From the NCBI RefSeq assembly GCF_003590095.1, contig NC_039489.1, forward strand, positions 682,001-746,000: 64,000 nt of DNA, in the 5' to 3' direction. The notes beneath the pieces were generated by a model. The model did no database searches. It saw nothing but the letters and a program-made list of their open reading frames with translations, and was not told where the DNA came from. The translations under genes were made by a program, and so were the position numbers. How positions within the stretch are numbered: position 1 is the stretch's first letter; the number at the start of each line of letters is the position of its first letter. Positions 48,433 through 59,522 of this stretch are shown piece after piece. This DNA comes from Trichoplusia ni (taxonomy: Eukaryota; Arthropoda; Insecta; Lepidoptera; Noctuidae).

Positions 48433-49834
48433 TCATTAATATATTCGAGTATCTGTTCAGTGGGACTGTTTTGTACATTTCAAAATTATGATTCGATATA
48501 ATGTTTTGTTTGTGAAGCATATTTCTCAAGAACAGGGGTAATGCTGACGTGCTTTACTCAGATAAATTGACTCTTGGCCTTGAAAACCCTTGGTCTAAAC
48601 ACTAGGTATTTTTCTGAATTCAAATCCAAATATGCCAAATATTTTCGCGAACAAAAATAAAATGAATGATGAGTTAATATTTCAAGTTCCAGGGTGACCG
48701 TTTGTTTATGAGATGGAACGGTTGAAGATTTATGAATTTCCAGCGGGCATTAAATTTTTCATAATTTACAAATCGCATTAACTTGTCTGTAAAATGTTTA
48801 GTCAGAGATTGTAATATCGTAAAATATTCTGATTTATTCTGTTTAGGAAATAATGTATTCGATTTATGTTCGCTGCGATTAAAGCGTTATGGTATTATTG
48901 ATTTATGATCAAGAATACGACTCTATTAAAATTGTCGTTAAACTCGCGGTCTTGGTTTGTATTTGAAAATTAATAACCATGGCCAAAAATAGAAAGCGAA
49001 TTAATATTATAATAATTACTATTGCAAAATGGGTAAGTTTTTTTAAGCAAGATAAGTTAATAAATTGATCAGGTGCGATTCAGATTCGCTCTACTCAGAG
49101 TTCTGCACAAATGAGCAAAAAACATTTTTTTAAGAAATATCGACTATCAAATTTATATTTGTTGCCTAACCTCAATTTTAATTATTTTTGTTCTTATGGC
49201 GGCAACATTATAGCGGATACATTTCTGTGTACTTCACTGTCTAGCTCTTTCTTAAGACACACCCTTGTGTCACAGAAGAATCTATTTACGAACACTAGAA
49301 TTTAAAACCAAACAAATCATTTTTGGTGCCGTGTTTAAAACAATCTCCAAATAAATGACGGCATTACTACACTCCACCGAAGCTTTTAATTTACAAGACA
49401 ATTTAAATACCTTTTCATAATTGCGTCGTAAATAAAGACTTATTTGTGAAGAATAGCTGACTTCCTTATTCTTGGAACAAAGATTGTTGTTGTGGCCAAA
49501 ATGCGTCTTGTATTTTGGGCTTAAATAACAGTTGTTTATACTTCAATGATGTACCTTAACTATATACAACGGATATTCGAAAACCAATGCAAGGATTATT
49601 TCTCAACTTTTTGTTTTAAGACAGTTTCGCTAGCTTAGATGTACCTTCATCATTTTACCCTTTCACAATTACGTTGAGGTCGCTTATAGCGTAAGGCTGC
49701 TAATTTTCTGCAGATAATTAAAAATAATACTTATTTATCCAGGATGTAAGCTAACTTTACACTGAGTTTAATTATCTTTCAAGCCGTTCGTGCTGAATGA
49801 AGTACAAACACAGTTAAAACCTTTTGTTTATTCA

Positions 49835-50020
49835 AATCAAAATCAAATCAAAATAAAATCAAAATTCATTTATTCAAATAAGGCTACTAAGTAGCACTTT
49901 TTGAAGGTCAAGTTACATTGGACAGCACCCAGTTTCGCCCACCCATCACCGCTTCCTAAGTGCTTTTGCTGTGAGAGAAGAAACGGTGCAACAAACTCCC
50001 CAGCAGCACGCTGTCATTCC
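49835..50020 (-). repeat. LINE-like 3' end
   Basis: On the minus strand a GCACTTAGGAAGCGGTG-type 3' region leads to TTATTTGAATAAATGAATTTTG then (ATTTTG)-like tail repeats. This is the shape of a lepidopteran non-LTR 3' end. Which LINE is unclear; no coding part present. Confidence 0.5.
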
Positions 50021-50656
50021 CATAATATTTGTATTTGTTTCGATAATATTTGTCTTTGTTGTTATTTGTTTAATTAAGTACCTTCCATTATAAAATTCCT
50101 TTAGATAAAAAATAATTTTCATATTACTGAGCAATTTATTTCAGTTTCGAGATCTATTATTGTTTCAACCATAAATTTGTGTGATTGAATATGCATTGTG
50201 TTAATAAGACATGTCTTACACAAGTGATATTTACACAAATATTCAAATAATCACTCAACCATCCTTAAACTTACCTCATCAAGGGAAGCTTGACCAACAT
50301 TAATTTATGGATCACATACAACTATTATCACAGGACAATACCATATTCACGCCATTCTGCGAATTCAATTAAAACACACACACAAAAACATTCTACAGTA
50401 ATTAATTGAACAATGGTTGGAACCATTTCAGGTATACAGGTTTCAGTTTCACGCAATTTATAATAATGTAAGTAGTCATCAATTTAACTAATATTCTGTG
50501 AATTTTAACTAACTAACCATCGATAGTTATTTTACCTAATTTATACCTAGGGCCGTTAGCTCCATCACAGATCTATTTTTCATATTGGTACCAGGTGTAT
50601 TTAAAAGCTATTAAATTTGATGACGTCGGGAAAATGTTACCTTTGCTTCATAACTT

Positions 50657-50856
50657 GACGGCACGGATAGCTAAGTGGTTGAGGTCATCACGCCAAAGCC
50701 ATTGCGCGCGTCGTGTCGCGGGTTCGATCTCCGCATATGAGAAGAATTTGTGTGATCCACGAATGCTTGTTCTGAGTCTGGGTGTCTTTGTGCATGTGAA
50801 TTGTAAGTTTGTGAAACTCTCTGCAACACACTTAGAGGGGGCGATTTAAAAAAAAG
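50657..50856 (+). mobile_element. tRNA-derived SINE, family S3, copy c
   Basis: Head GGATAGCTAAGTGGTTGAGG, B box GGTTCGATCTCC, body GTGTGATCCACGAATGC, TCTGAGTCTGGGTGTC and a 3' A-run. Plus-orientation partner of 35190-35374 and 17719-17911. Confidence 0.75.
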
Positions 50857-51444
50857 TTTCAATAACTTATGCTAGAGCTTATAATATAGGCAAACTCCAT
50901 TTTTACAGATTTTTTAAAGTTATGCACAGCATAAAAACTTTTAAATATTCTTTATTCTGTAATACTCTTTTCACGTGGCGCCTTACTCACCCAAAAAACA
51001 TAAAACTGTCTCACAATGTTTGATCTTAATCTGTAAATGGAACCTCTGCGCTACTGACGCGCGATGACAATGATTAATGAAAGTGAATATTGGTTTTGAG
51101 GTTCAAAGAACACAATACATATTATAAATTAGATAGTATGTGAGTGTGTTTGGTTATTAGTTATTATTAGTTCTAGCTCAAACAGCTGGAGCGATTTTGA
51201 TGAAATTTGATATAGAGGTAGCTAACAGTTTGGATTAACACATAAGTATGCATAAACATGTAGATTATGAGTCTAGAATGTTTTTGCAGCTATAAGCGAC
51301 ATTCAGGCGAGAGCCGTAAACAATCAGCTAATTTACAATATAAAACGGTTTTAGGATGGAAACTGAAAAGCAGCAGGAAATACCCAAATATAATATGTAA
51401 AGATATATCCTTTAATGGATGAAATGTACTGTAAGTACAAATTT

Positions 51445-51760
51445 GTAAACAAAACAGGGCCCTATTACTGAGATTCCGCTGTCTGCCTGTCTGTCACCGG
51501 CTGTGATTTATAGATAATGGTACGGAACCCTTCGTGCGCGAGCCGGACTCTCATTTGACCGGTCCGGCCGGTCTCGAAGGGTGTAAACGAAACTGTCTGT
51601 CCTTCTTCTCTAGATGGATTACAATTGAAATTTTCACTGATTATATTTTTCAGTTGCCGCTATGACAATAAATCAAGGTCGAGGTTAAGCAACGTTTGTT
51701 ACAGTGAAAAATATGATGGGTCGACTTTTTTTGCAGATTTTGGTTTTCTTTGTCTTATTT
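51445..51760. repeat. Composite repeat P
   Basis: Two P segments side by side: GGGCCCTATTACTGAG...ACGGAACCCTTCGTGCGCGAG, then GGTCTCGAAGGGTGTAAACG...CAAGGTCGAGGTTAAGCAACG. Looks like one copy broken or overlaid by another. Confidence 0.5.
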
Positions 51761-52067
51761 GTACGAAACTTAAAAGGCTTTTTGTGAGAGACGCGTTTTT
51801 AGAGTTGTTATTATCTTGTAATAGTATCCAAGCAAAGGAATAATTCGGTTTTATGTTAATGGGCAGAGTTTTACCAAATGTAGGCATATCATTAATCATC
51901 TTAATATTTTGATACCAAATACATTTCACGGTATGCATTTGTTTCAGCCATCAATCTTCCAAAAAACTCGGTTTTCACTAATGCCATGATGATCGAGTGC
52001 GTTTCGAAAAAGTATTGGCAACGAGCTTTTAACGCCGACATCGCGAGTATAGGTTTTCACATGAAAA

Positions 52068-52277
52068 AAGGTTGTTTTTTAAGGTTTATATATCCAAATG
52101 ATAAAAAAGTACCGACTGACTAGATTTTACTGGTCACTGATCGTCACGAGGCTGTATCTCAAGAATTGTGAGAAATAGATAGTTAAATATTTAACAGCAA
52201 ATATCGTTCTGCATTAACAAAAGATACCTAAGATGAAGATCGAGATTAAGCAACAGTCGTTACAGTTATAAAGATAC
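52068..52277. repeat. Interspersed repeat P copy, interrupted by SX
   Basis: CACGAGGCTGTATCTCAAG ... AAGATCGAGATTAAGCAACAG then the SX insertion at 52278. Confidence 0.55.
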
Positions 52278-52635
52278 ATCATTGGCCTAGCCTTTTCCCA
52301 ACTATGTTGGGGTCGGCTACCAGTCCAACCGGTTTCAGCTAAGTACCAGTGTTTTACAAGGAGCGACTGCCTATCTGACCTCCTCAACCTAGTTACCTGG
52401 GCAACACGATACCCCTTGGTTAGACTGGCTGTCAGACTTTTTCAAGCTTCTGACTACCTGTAACGACTGTCAAAGATGTAGGAATAACAGCCGGGACCCA
52501 CAATTTAACGTGCCTTCCGAAACTCGGAGGAACTCGTTATGACAAAGATGGTCACCCATCTAGGGACCAACCGCGTCAAGCATAGCTTAACCTGTGATCG
52601 AATCACTTATGCGGTTATAGCTTAGCCACGAGCTC
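52278..52635 (-). mobile_element. SX SINE-like element with 15-bp target duplication
   Basis: 358 bp, flanked by a perfect direct repeat CAGTTATAAAGATAC at 52263-52277 and 52636-52650, which proves insertion by target-primed copying into an older P repeat. Read on the minus strand it starts GAGCTCGTGGCTAAGC and ends CTAGGCCAATGAT. The head has a tRNA-like layout but weak boxes. No coding capacity. Confidence 0.85.
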
Positions 52636-54089
52636 CAGTTATAAAGATACGTTGAAACTTAAAAGCTCAAACATTATTGAATTAATTTTGAAATTATCTA
52701 CAAATGGTACTGATTTTCAGTTTTGCCAAGAACCTGTATAATAAACTGTTCTCTCCGTCTGTAGCACGGTTGGTTTAGTTTTAGGCTCAGTGGCAGATGG
52801 CCTACCACCAGAGTGTGTAATGCGCTGTGCATTACACGGCGTACAGCGGCATCTCTCTGCTACAAATTACTTACAGTTGCTAGAGGCTCAAAATACGGCA
52901 TCCAATTTCATTATTGGTCCATTCAGATAAAATCGTAAAATATGATACGGTACACCAGATAAAATGTAAATAAAAGTAACATTAAATATAAAATTCACAT
53001 TTATTAAAATCAACTTACTGATATAAGTACTAAGTTTCTTTAATATTCGTAGAATCATTATTAGCGTAACTGGTAGCCGTATCGATTTTGTTGAAAATCC
53101 GATTAATTACACTAATCCATGTAAGCCGGTGCAATTAGGGTACTGGAAACTCGCATCAGCAAGCGCGCGTAGTATCTAAAATCTGGAAAATTGTGTACCT
53201 ACATGTGTTGAGTAAACATGCTTCGCCAGAAACCTCTTTGACCAATCAATTTAACTCAAACAGTTATAATATACAAGTAAAATGTAATAAAAGTTTATTA
53301 TACGGTCAATTTGACAAACTCCCTTCTTAGAAGTCTTTTTTTTAAAATAGAGGTTACTGCACAAATAGGCTAATAAAATTAGTTTGGTCGCCCATCTAAT
53401 CATCATCTACTTAAAACGGCAGCGAATTCATTTTTTTTATTTGATCGTTAAATTACATTAGCAACAGAAATAGGTACATAATTTGTAAATATTTCAAGTC
53501 TCTAGCTATCATAGTCCATCCCAATTGACCATCGACTGTTGAATTTAAAATCAAAATCGATGTCTGTTGTGATGGCAAACAGCAGATAATTTAGTACCAT
53601 CCGATTGCTTTCACCTAAAAAATTACATACGCTAACCCGTATAATACATACCTACTGAAAATGAAATTTTTCAAACCCTTAACATAAGTTTACGCTCATC
53701 AAATTTTGGGAAACTAAATTGACTGAGCGAACTGACGTAACGGTACATTTGGTTTAAATACAGCCTTATAGCCAGTTTAAGCTCTATTGTGAATGTCAAA
53801 CTACATGGAATTTCGGCCACTATGTACCTATGCTTAGCGCAATAATGTATTGTTCGTTTACTTTGAACGTATTGTGTAGAAATACATTTTATACGTAACA
53901 CTCGGTTGCAGACGACTCGGCTGACTTTATTTTTGTTATAAAGGCCCTAATATTAATATTTACAATTCATAATTATATTGTTTTGGTAAAACATCACAAA
54001 CGAATGTGACATTGAATAGAATTTTACTAAAAACGTGCATTCTGAATAGTCATCGTTTTCGAATATGTTACGATTATAAAACCATGAGC

Positions 54090-54352
54090 CTTTGTATGCC
54101 CCACAGCTGGGCCAAGGCTTGTTCCCATAATGAGAAGGTTAAATCTCCTGTTTACCCCGCTAACTGACTGCGGGTTAGTATTGCCAGATTTCAATATTTG
54201 GAATACGTAATTATTTGGACCTGATCTTTCTTTTCATTATCCGTTAGTAGTATATAAGAATACTGAGAAAGTAAATATAAGTTTGAAAAATTCACGTTGG
54301 TACTTGTCTGTTGTGATCAAATCTGCACCTCATGCAAACTTGGCTCTATATT
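54090..54352. repeat. Repeat Y copy
   Basis: CCACAGCTGGGCCAAGGC, CCGCTAACTGACTGCGGG and CCAGATTTCAATATTTGGAATACG parallel 42131-42440. Confidence 0.45.
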
Positions 54353-54576
54353 ACAAGACCAAATACAAAAAAGAGCAATAAATCTCCCTTAACATGCTAC
54401 TAGGTAAAAAAATCCAACGCATCGCATTTTCCGCAAACATACACGCCTTTTTTAAAGTGACATCGTGAAATATGAATCAGATGTCCCAAATACAGGTACT
54501 GTTACACAAAAAAAATAGCGGTTTTGAAAATATACCATCTTTATGTCATGTAAAATAGCAATACGGTTGACATTAG

Positions 54577-56409
54577 TTGCTCGTTATTAGCATAGACATT
54601 AGTTGTTCGTCTTCTGGAAATAAAATAAAAACTACTTGGAATATAATAAACTCAGAAACCGGGAGAACTTCTGTGAAACAAACAGACTTTCACCTTAAAA
54701 TTAATGATGTTGATATAAGGGCGGATATGGAGGTGGCAACAGAGTTTGAAAATTTCTTTACAAATATTCCAATTGCAACAACTAAGACCTTGTTGTCGTC
54801 TCCAACGGCCGCATTATCGATACTCAAGGAATGTGTAGAGGAATGTGGCACGGGATTTGAATTTACAACTGTTAGTAGCAAAGATGTTTTTGAGTCATTT
54901 CGACAAATAGAAGTAAAAAAGACTGCTGATCTCTGGGGAATGTCTGTACATATTGTGTCTTCAATAATTAAATCCATCTCCCCTCATCTGGCAGTAGTGT
55001 TCAACTCTTGTGTCACTTCCGGTGTTTTTCCAAATTTAATGAAGTTGAGTAAGGTGGTTCCACTCTTTAAATCAGGTAGTACAACCGATCCCACAAACTT
55101 TCGGCCTATCTCAATTTTGCCCACTCTGAGCAAAATTTTTGAGAAGTTAATTTTAAATCAAATGTTAGTTCATTTTAATAAACACCGCTTGTTTCATACG
55201 AAACAATTTGGTTTTACTAAGGGTCGGTCTACTGCAGATGCAGGTGTGGAATTACTAAAAAATATATTCGAGGCTTGGGAGAATTCACAGGATGCTCTGG
55301 GCGTGTTTTGTGACTTGTCCAAAGCCTTTGATTGTGTATGTCATGAAACGCTTATTAACAAATTGCACCATTATGGTATTAAAAAAAATGCTCTTAGTCT
55401 TTTAAGATCTTATTTAGAAAATAGAATTCAGAGAGTGGATGTGAACGGTAAAAGATCTGAAGGTGCTGTGGTTACAATGGGTGTTCCGCAGGGTTCAATT
55501 CTAGGACCATTTTTATTTCTTATTTACATAAACGATTTACCTTTTCATATAAGGGAAAATCACAAAATTTTGTTATTTGCAGATGACACCTCACTTGTGT
55601 TTAAAATTAAACGTCAACTTCTAAATTTCGATGAAGTGAACAATGCACTTTCGAAGGTTGTCCATTGGTTTAATGTAAATAATCTACTTTTGAATTCGGC
55701 TAAAACCAAATTGATAAAATTTTCAACGCCTAATGTGAGGCAACTAGATACCAATGTTCAACTAAACGGAGTAGAGTTGGACCCTGTTGAGTCAACTGTT
55801 TTTCTTGGCATAACTGTTGATGCCAAATTGCAGTGGGGCCCACATATTGAAAAGTTGTCTGGAAGATTAAGTTCAGCCGCATATGCTGTGAAAAAAATCC
55901 GACAGATAACTGATGTGGATACAGCCAGAATAGTTTATTTTAGTTACTTTCATAGCTTAATGACGTACGGCATTCTCCTCTGGGGCAGCTGTACCGATAT
56001 TAATTCAATATTCGTCTTGCAAAAAAGAGCCATTCGCGCGATTTACGGCTTAGGGCCAAGAGTTTCTCTCCGAGAGAAATTCAAGGAAATAAACATTCTG
56101 ACTGTAACATCACAGTATATACTTGAAAATTTAATGTATGTTCACAAAAACGAGCCTGAATTTGTAAAAATGTCTGATGTACATTCCTTGAACACTAGAA
56201 ACAAACATAATTTGGCTGTTCACTCCACTCGTCTCCACAGAATTAGCAACTCGTTCATGGGTCAATGTATACGATTTTACAATAAACTTCCCATTGACGT
56301 TCGTAAATTACCTATTAAGAAGTTTAAAGTATATGTCAAAGCTAAGTTATCCAAAAAAGGATATTACAAGATATCTGACTATCTTACTGATAAAAACGCA
56401 TGGGATTGA
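54577..56409 (+). CDS. Reverse transcriptase of a Jockey/CR1-like LINE (5'-truncated)
   Basis: 610 open codons with the non-LTR reverse-transcriptase series: NFRPISIL (174-181), QFGFTKGRSTADA (210-222), motif A DLSKAFD (246-252), GVPQGSILGP (302-311) and catalytic FADD (334-337), then FLGITVDAKLQWGPHI (409-424) and a C-terminal thumb region. No frameshift or stop, so the insertion is young. The frame begins after a TAG at 54574-54576 with no early ATG (first Met about codon 51), and the endonuclease that should precede is missing. This is therefore a dead-on-arrival 5' truncation, not an expressible full protein. Clade assignment is by appearance only. Confidence 0.9.
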   Translation: MLVISIDISCSSSGNKIKTTWNIINSETGRTSVKQTDFHLKINDVDIRADMEVATEFENFFTNIPIATTKTLLSSPTAALSILKECVEECGTGFEFTTVSSKDVFESFRQIEVKKTADLWGMSVHIVSSIIKSISPHLAVVFNSCVTSGVFPNLMKLSKVVPLFKSGSTTDPTNFRPISILPTLSKIFEKLILNQMLVHFNKHRLFHTKQFGFTKGRSTADAGVELLKNIFEAWENSQDALGVFCDLSKAFDCVCHETLINKLHHYGIKKNALSLLRSYLENRIQRVDVNGKRSEGAVVTMGVPQGSILGPFLFLIYINDLPFHIRENHKILLFADDTSLVFKIKRQLLNFDEVNNALSKVVHWFNVNNLLLNSAKTKLIKFSTPNVRQLDTNVQLNGVELDPVESTVFLGITVDAKLQWGPHIEKLSGRLSSAAYAVKKIRQITDVDTARIVYFSYFHSLMTYGILLWGSCTDINSIFVLQKRAIRAIYGLGPRVSLREKFKEINILTVTSQYILENLMYVHKNEPEFVKMSDVHSLNTRNKHNLAVHSTRLHRISNSFMGQCIRFYNKLPIDVRKLPIKKFKVYVKAKLSKKGYYKISDYLTDKNAWD

Positions 56410-56991
56410 GCTGATCGCTAATAGAGCTGTCTATTGCTGCCCGGTTATCTTCTGCATGCTGACATGTGTTTTGCATTTTGCATATGATACGTTTTAATTA
56501 ATTGATGACATGTTTTGTGCTTTTGCATATACATTTATACAATTTTTGACATATTTTGTGCTTTTGCATATAATGTTTACCGAATTATTAATTTTATTTT
56601 ATTTTTTTATTTTTCAATCTTTTTTGCTTTTATTTTATTTTATTGTAAGTATAAACTTTATGCAGGTATATGTTAATTGTAGTTTCTCAAACTGGCGATT
56701 TGAGTGAGATTATTTGTTTTTTTCCCTTGCTCAGATCGATCTGGTACTTTCTTCAAAAGGCCAGTCCAAAAAATACCGTGCATTGGTTTATACATATCTA
56801 TTCGCATTGAAATTGTCTGGACTTTAAAAGAGACTGTGACCCCTTGAGTTTGTTTCGACATTTCTTCTCAGGGTAGTCAGATAGGAAATGTCGACTCCAA
56901 CGTTCTCAAAAAAAAATAAGAAGACATGTAAAAGTGATGATATATCCTACTTACAGAATAAATGATTTCATTTCATTTCATTTCATTTCAT
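54611..56991 (+). mobile_element. 5'-truncated Jockey/CR1-like LINE insertion
   Basis: Contains the RT frame, a 3' UTR with three imperfect repeats of a GACAT..TTTTG..GCATAT unit (56461, 56507, 56548), AATAAA at 56957-56962 and a terminal (ATTTC)5 tail at 56965-56989. The 5' boundary is approximate: a 16-bp near-duplication GACATTAGTTGYTCGT at 54569-54584 and 54595-54610 sits at the junction. Same strand as the receptor gene whose intron it occupies. Confidence 0.8.
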
Positions 56992-57333
56992 GTCACAATA
57001 TTTTTCCGAGGGAAAATCAACCCTGTTGTAAGAAGACGCAAATGATTTTCAACCTTAAGATGATAGGCGACTTTCTTCGCGTTTGAGATATAGAGACAAG
57101 TGAGACATTACTATGGAAACATCTCTCATTTCGCAATTGTTTTCGTGACGTCATAACATATCTTTGAGTAAACGTCTTTTGTTTTTGATTTACGTTTAAA
57201 ATGCACATGCATACAGAAAATCGACAAAAATTCTTAATAAGAACGTATTTGTAGTATTTATGAACGCTTCAATTAGGCTTTTTTTCACTTTCGTAGATAT
57301 TATCGTAGGTAGGTAACAAAAAAAATATTTTTT

Positions 57334-57375
57334 TAACAAATAGAAAAAAATATACGTATTTTTTTCTATTTGTTA
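57334..57375. repeat. 19-bp perfect hairpin
   Basis: Arms 57334-57352 and 57357-57375, loop TACG. AT-rich arms (TAACAAATAGAAAAAAATA). No flanking duplication obvious. Confidence 0.8.
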
Positions 57376-57600
57376 CTATTTTATTATTTATCATAACATT
57401 TAAATATACATAAAGCAGTCAGTCCCCTCTCCTCCAAGCTAGCGGCACCTTTAGTGACAAGTACCAACACACATAATTCATTACCCGTATCCAATCTTCC
57501 ACACGTATAGGTAAACACAGTCGTTTGTAAACATATTTGAGAATACAAACCCATTCATCTTTCCAATGCTCTACCTTCACACAACACTTGTTATAGCACG

Positions 57601-57783
57601 TTCACACGTGGACCAGTTCCTTTATCTGAGTGTAAATGGGATCCTATTATTAATATTCGAGAAATCTCTTAGTAAGGCTGGTTGTCAAACTTTTCTAGCT
57701 TCGGATTTCCCGTAATGATTAACATAGGCATATAAATAACAGCCGGGACTCACTATTCAACTCAACATGAAGTAACTCTTGTT
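57601..57783 (-). repeat. Decayed SX copy, outer part (split by S2)
   Basis: GGACCAGTTCC, AGTAAGGCTGGTTGTCAAAC, AATAACAGCCGGGACTCAC follow the SX order; continues at 58013 after an S2 SINE. Confidence 0.55.
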
Positions 57784-57785
57784 TT

Positions 57786-58011
57786 TTAAATAAATGCGAA
57801 CGACATCACATACATTGTTCTGAACCTAAAGTAAGTTGCAAAAGCACTTGTGTTATGGTATTCAGATACTACGAAGGTACAACAGACACCCAGACTCGAG
57901 ACAATCTAGAAATGTGAATTTTTACATTGACCCAACTGGGGATCGAACCCGGGACCTCAGAGCCTAGTGACACCTTGAAACCGGCGCGTACGCCACTCGA
58001 CCACAGAGGTC
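57786..58011 (-). mobile_element. tRNA-derived SINE S2, copy c, nested in SX
   Basis: Minus-strand head GACCTCTGTGGTCGAGTGG, B box GGTTCGATCCC, tail (ATTT) at 57787. It lies between two parts of one decayed SX copy, so it inserted later. Confidence 0.75.
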
Positions 58012-58012
58012 G

Positions 58013-58128
58013 TTAGCTCAAACTTGACATGATATACATTGTCACTCATCCAGAAACAGGCTGTATGAAGCCTAGCTTAACCTGTGATCGAATAACTTGT
58101 GCAGTTGCAACTTAACCAAGAACTCCTC
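58013..58128 (-). repeat. Decayed SX copy, inner part
   Basis: AGCCTAGCTTAACCTGTGATCG and ACTTAACCAAGAACTC continue the SX copy begun at 57601. Confidence 0.55.
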
Positions 58129-58877
58129 CACAAGCAGACCCACGACGTCGAAAAATACAACGTGTCCGATAAAACGGAAACCACGTGTGAACGGGCTTTT
58201 ACACGTTCACACCGCAAGCTTCTAACTATACCTACGTTTAGAGTTATTTTCATCACTTAAAATATTCCTGCTTATATTTTATCAAGTTGAAAACTTTCGT
58301 GAGCTCGCATAAATATTCAATTTGACGGTGTAATCAAGCATTTTCGGCACGCTTGACTAGTTTTTAACGCGATTGAGAGCCCTTAATCAGACGGCGACGA
58401 GTCTGTAAATTAACAAATAATTAAATAAAGATTTTATTTAAATAATCAAATAAGGACTTTAATTAATTTGTAAGGGACAGGATGTGAATATACGAAAAAA
58501 ACCTTTCCTCGCTTAATTGGTGAATATGGTCATAGAACATAAAGTCAAGTGTGATCCAAATTTTAAATGTTTTGCTGCTCTTGTTAAAATTGCTTGTAAT
58601 TAACTTCTCGACGCTTTTATCTCAATAGAATAAATTGTTTTTGGTATATAAAAATATAATTGGTACTATTTCCAACAATCTAGTAGGCGTATCATGTAAT
58701 AACGAATTTACGTCACATCATTAACATTAAATTCCCAAAAACGGGGGAAATGTACTGGTTTATAATAATGCCAGCCAGAAACTCCTACCTGTTGAGTTAA
58801 TAACTTGTCGATAAAACTTTGTCGAGGAAAATAGCAACGACCATTAATCAAAGCTTGCCCACCAGCGGGACAATGAT

Positions 58878-59266
58878 TATACACGGTGATTTTTTAGTCG
58901 TCTTACAAAAGCAGCCCAGTTCATGTATCCAATGACTAGAACACGTTCATGATAAAAAAATAGGTATTTATGAGATTTGAAAAAAAAATTAAATGCAATT
59001 TTTATTCAATATTATGATGCATTTCGTAGTTTTTTAGAAACACAGCTCTGTTGCGAGCGCGGTCCGAGCCTTGTAGCAATGGTGTGGGGCGCGGGCGGCG
59101 GCAATTTTATCATTTTTAAGAGTATATTTCAGATTTCTCTTGTTTAATTTTCATCGTACTTATTATCTTAGTTGATGATAAAAAAAAAATCGCGCCTAGG
59201 GATATTTTACGTCGGATACATGAACTGGGCTGCTTTTGTAAGACGACTAAAATATCACCGTGTATA
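58878..59266. mobile_element. 389-bp MITE with 53-bp TIRs
   Basis: Left arm 58878-58930 and right arm 59214-59266 are inverted repeats over 53 bp with one mismatch; the arms begin TATACACGGTGAT. The outermost TA may be the target duplication. The interior has a GC-rich patch (GGGGCGCGGGCGGCGGC at 59087-59103), no coding frame. A DNA-transposon derivative; superfamily not certain. Confidence 0.82.
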
Positions 59267-59361
59267 TGCTAAAATCTGTCAAGAAAATTATATAAACAAG
59301 CTACGACAAGTTTTAGTGCAAAGAAAATTTGTTTTGACCATATTCGGTTTATCCATCACCA

Positions 59362-59522
59362 TCAGCCCATATTCGTCCACTGCTGGACATAGGCCTCCCC
59401 AATTGCACGCCATCGAGATCTATCTTCGGCTGCTGGCATCCAGCTCCTGCAATCTTGCGCAGATCATCACTCCACCGTGCCTGAGGACGTCCTACACTAC
59501 GTTTTCCGAGACGCGGTTAGGT
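59362..59522 (-). pseudogene. 3' relic of an RTE-type LINE
   Basis: Minus strand encodes a decayed RTE polymerase C-terminus: GRPQARWSDDLRKIAG, then after one frameshift WMPAAEDRSRWRAIGEAYVQ and QWTNMG before a TGA at 59362-59364, followed by a TGATGG-type tail. The frameshift lies near 59455. The rest of the element is missing. Confidence 0.7.

Noticed and set aside
54577..54597. Start of a complete LINE ORF
   Set aside because: No ATG there; the frame is only open because of a preceding TAG, and the endonuclease is missing, so the 5' end is truncated.
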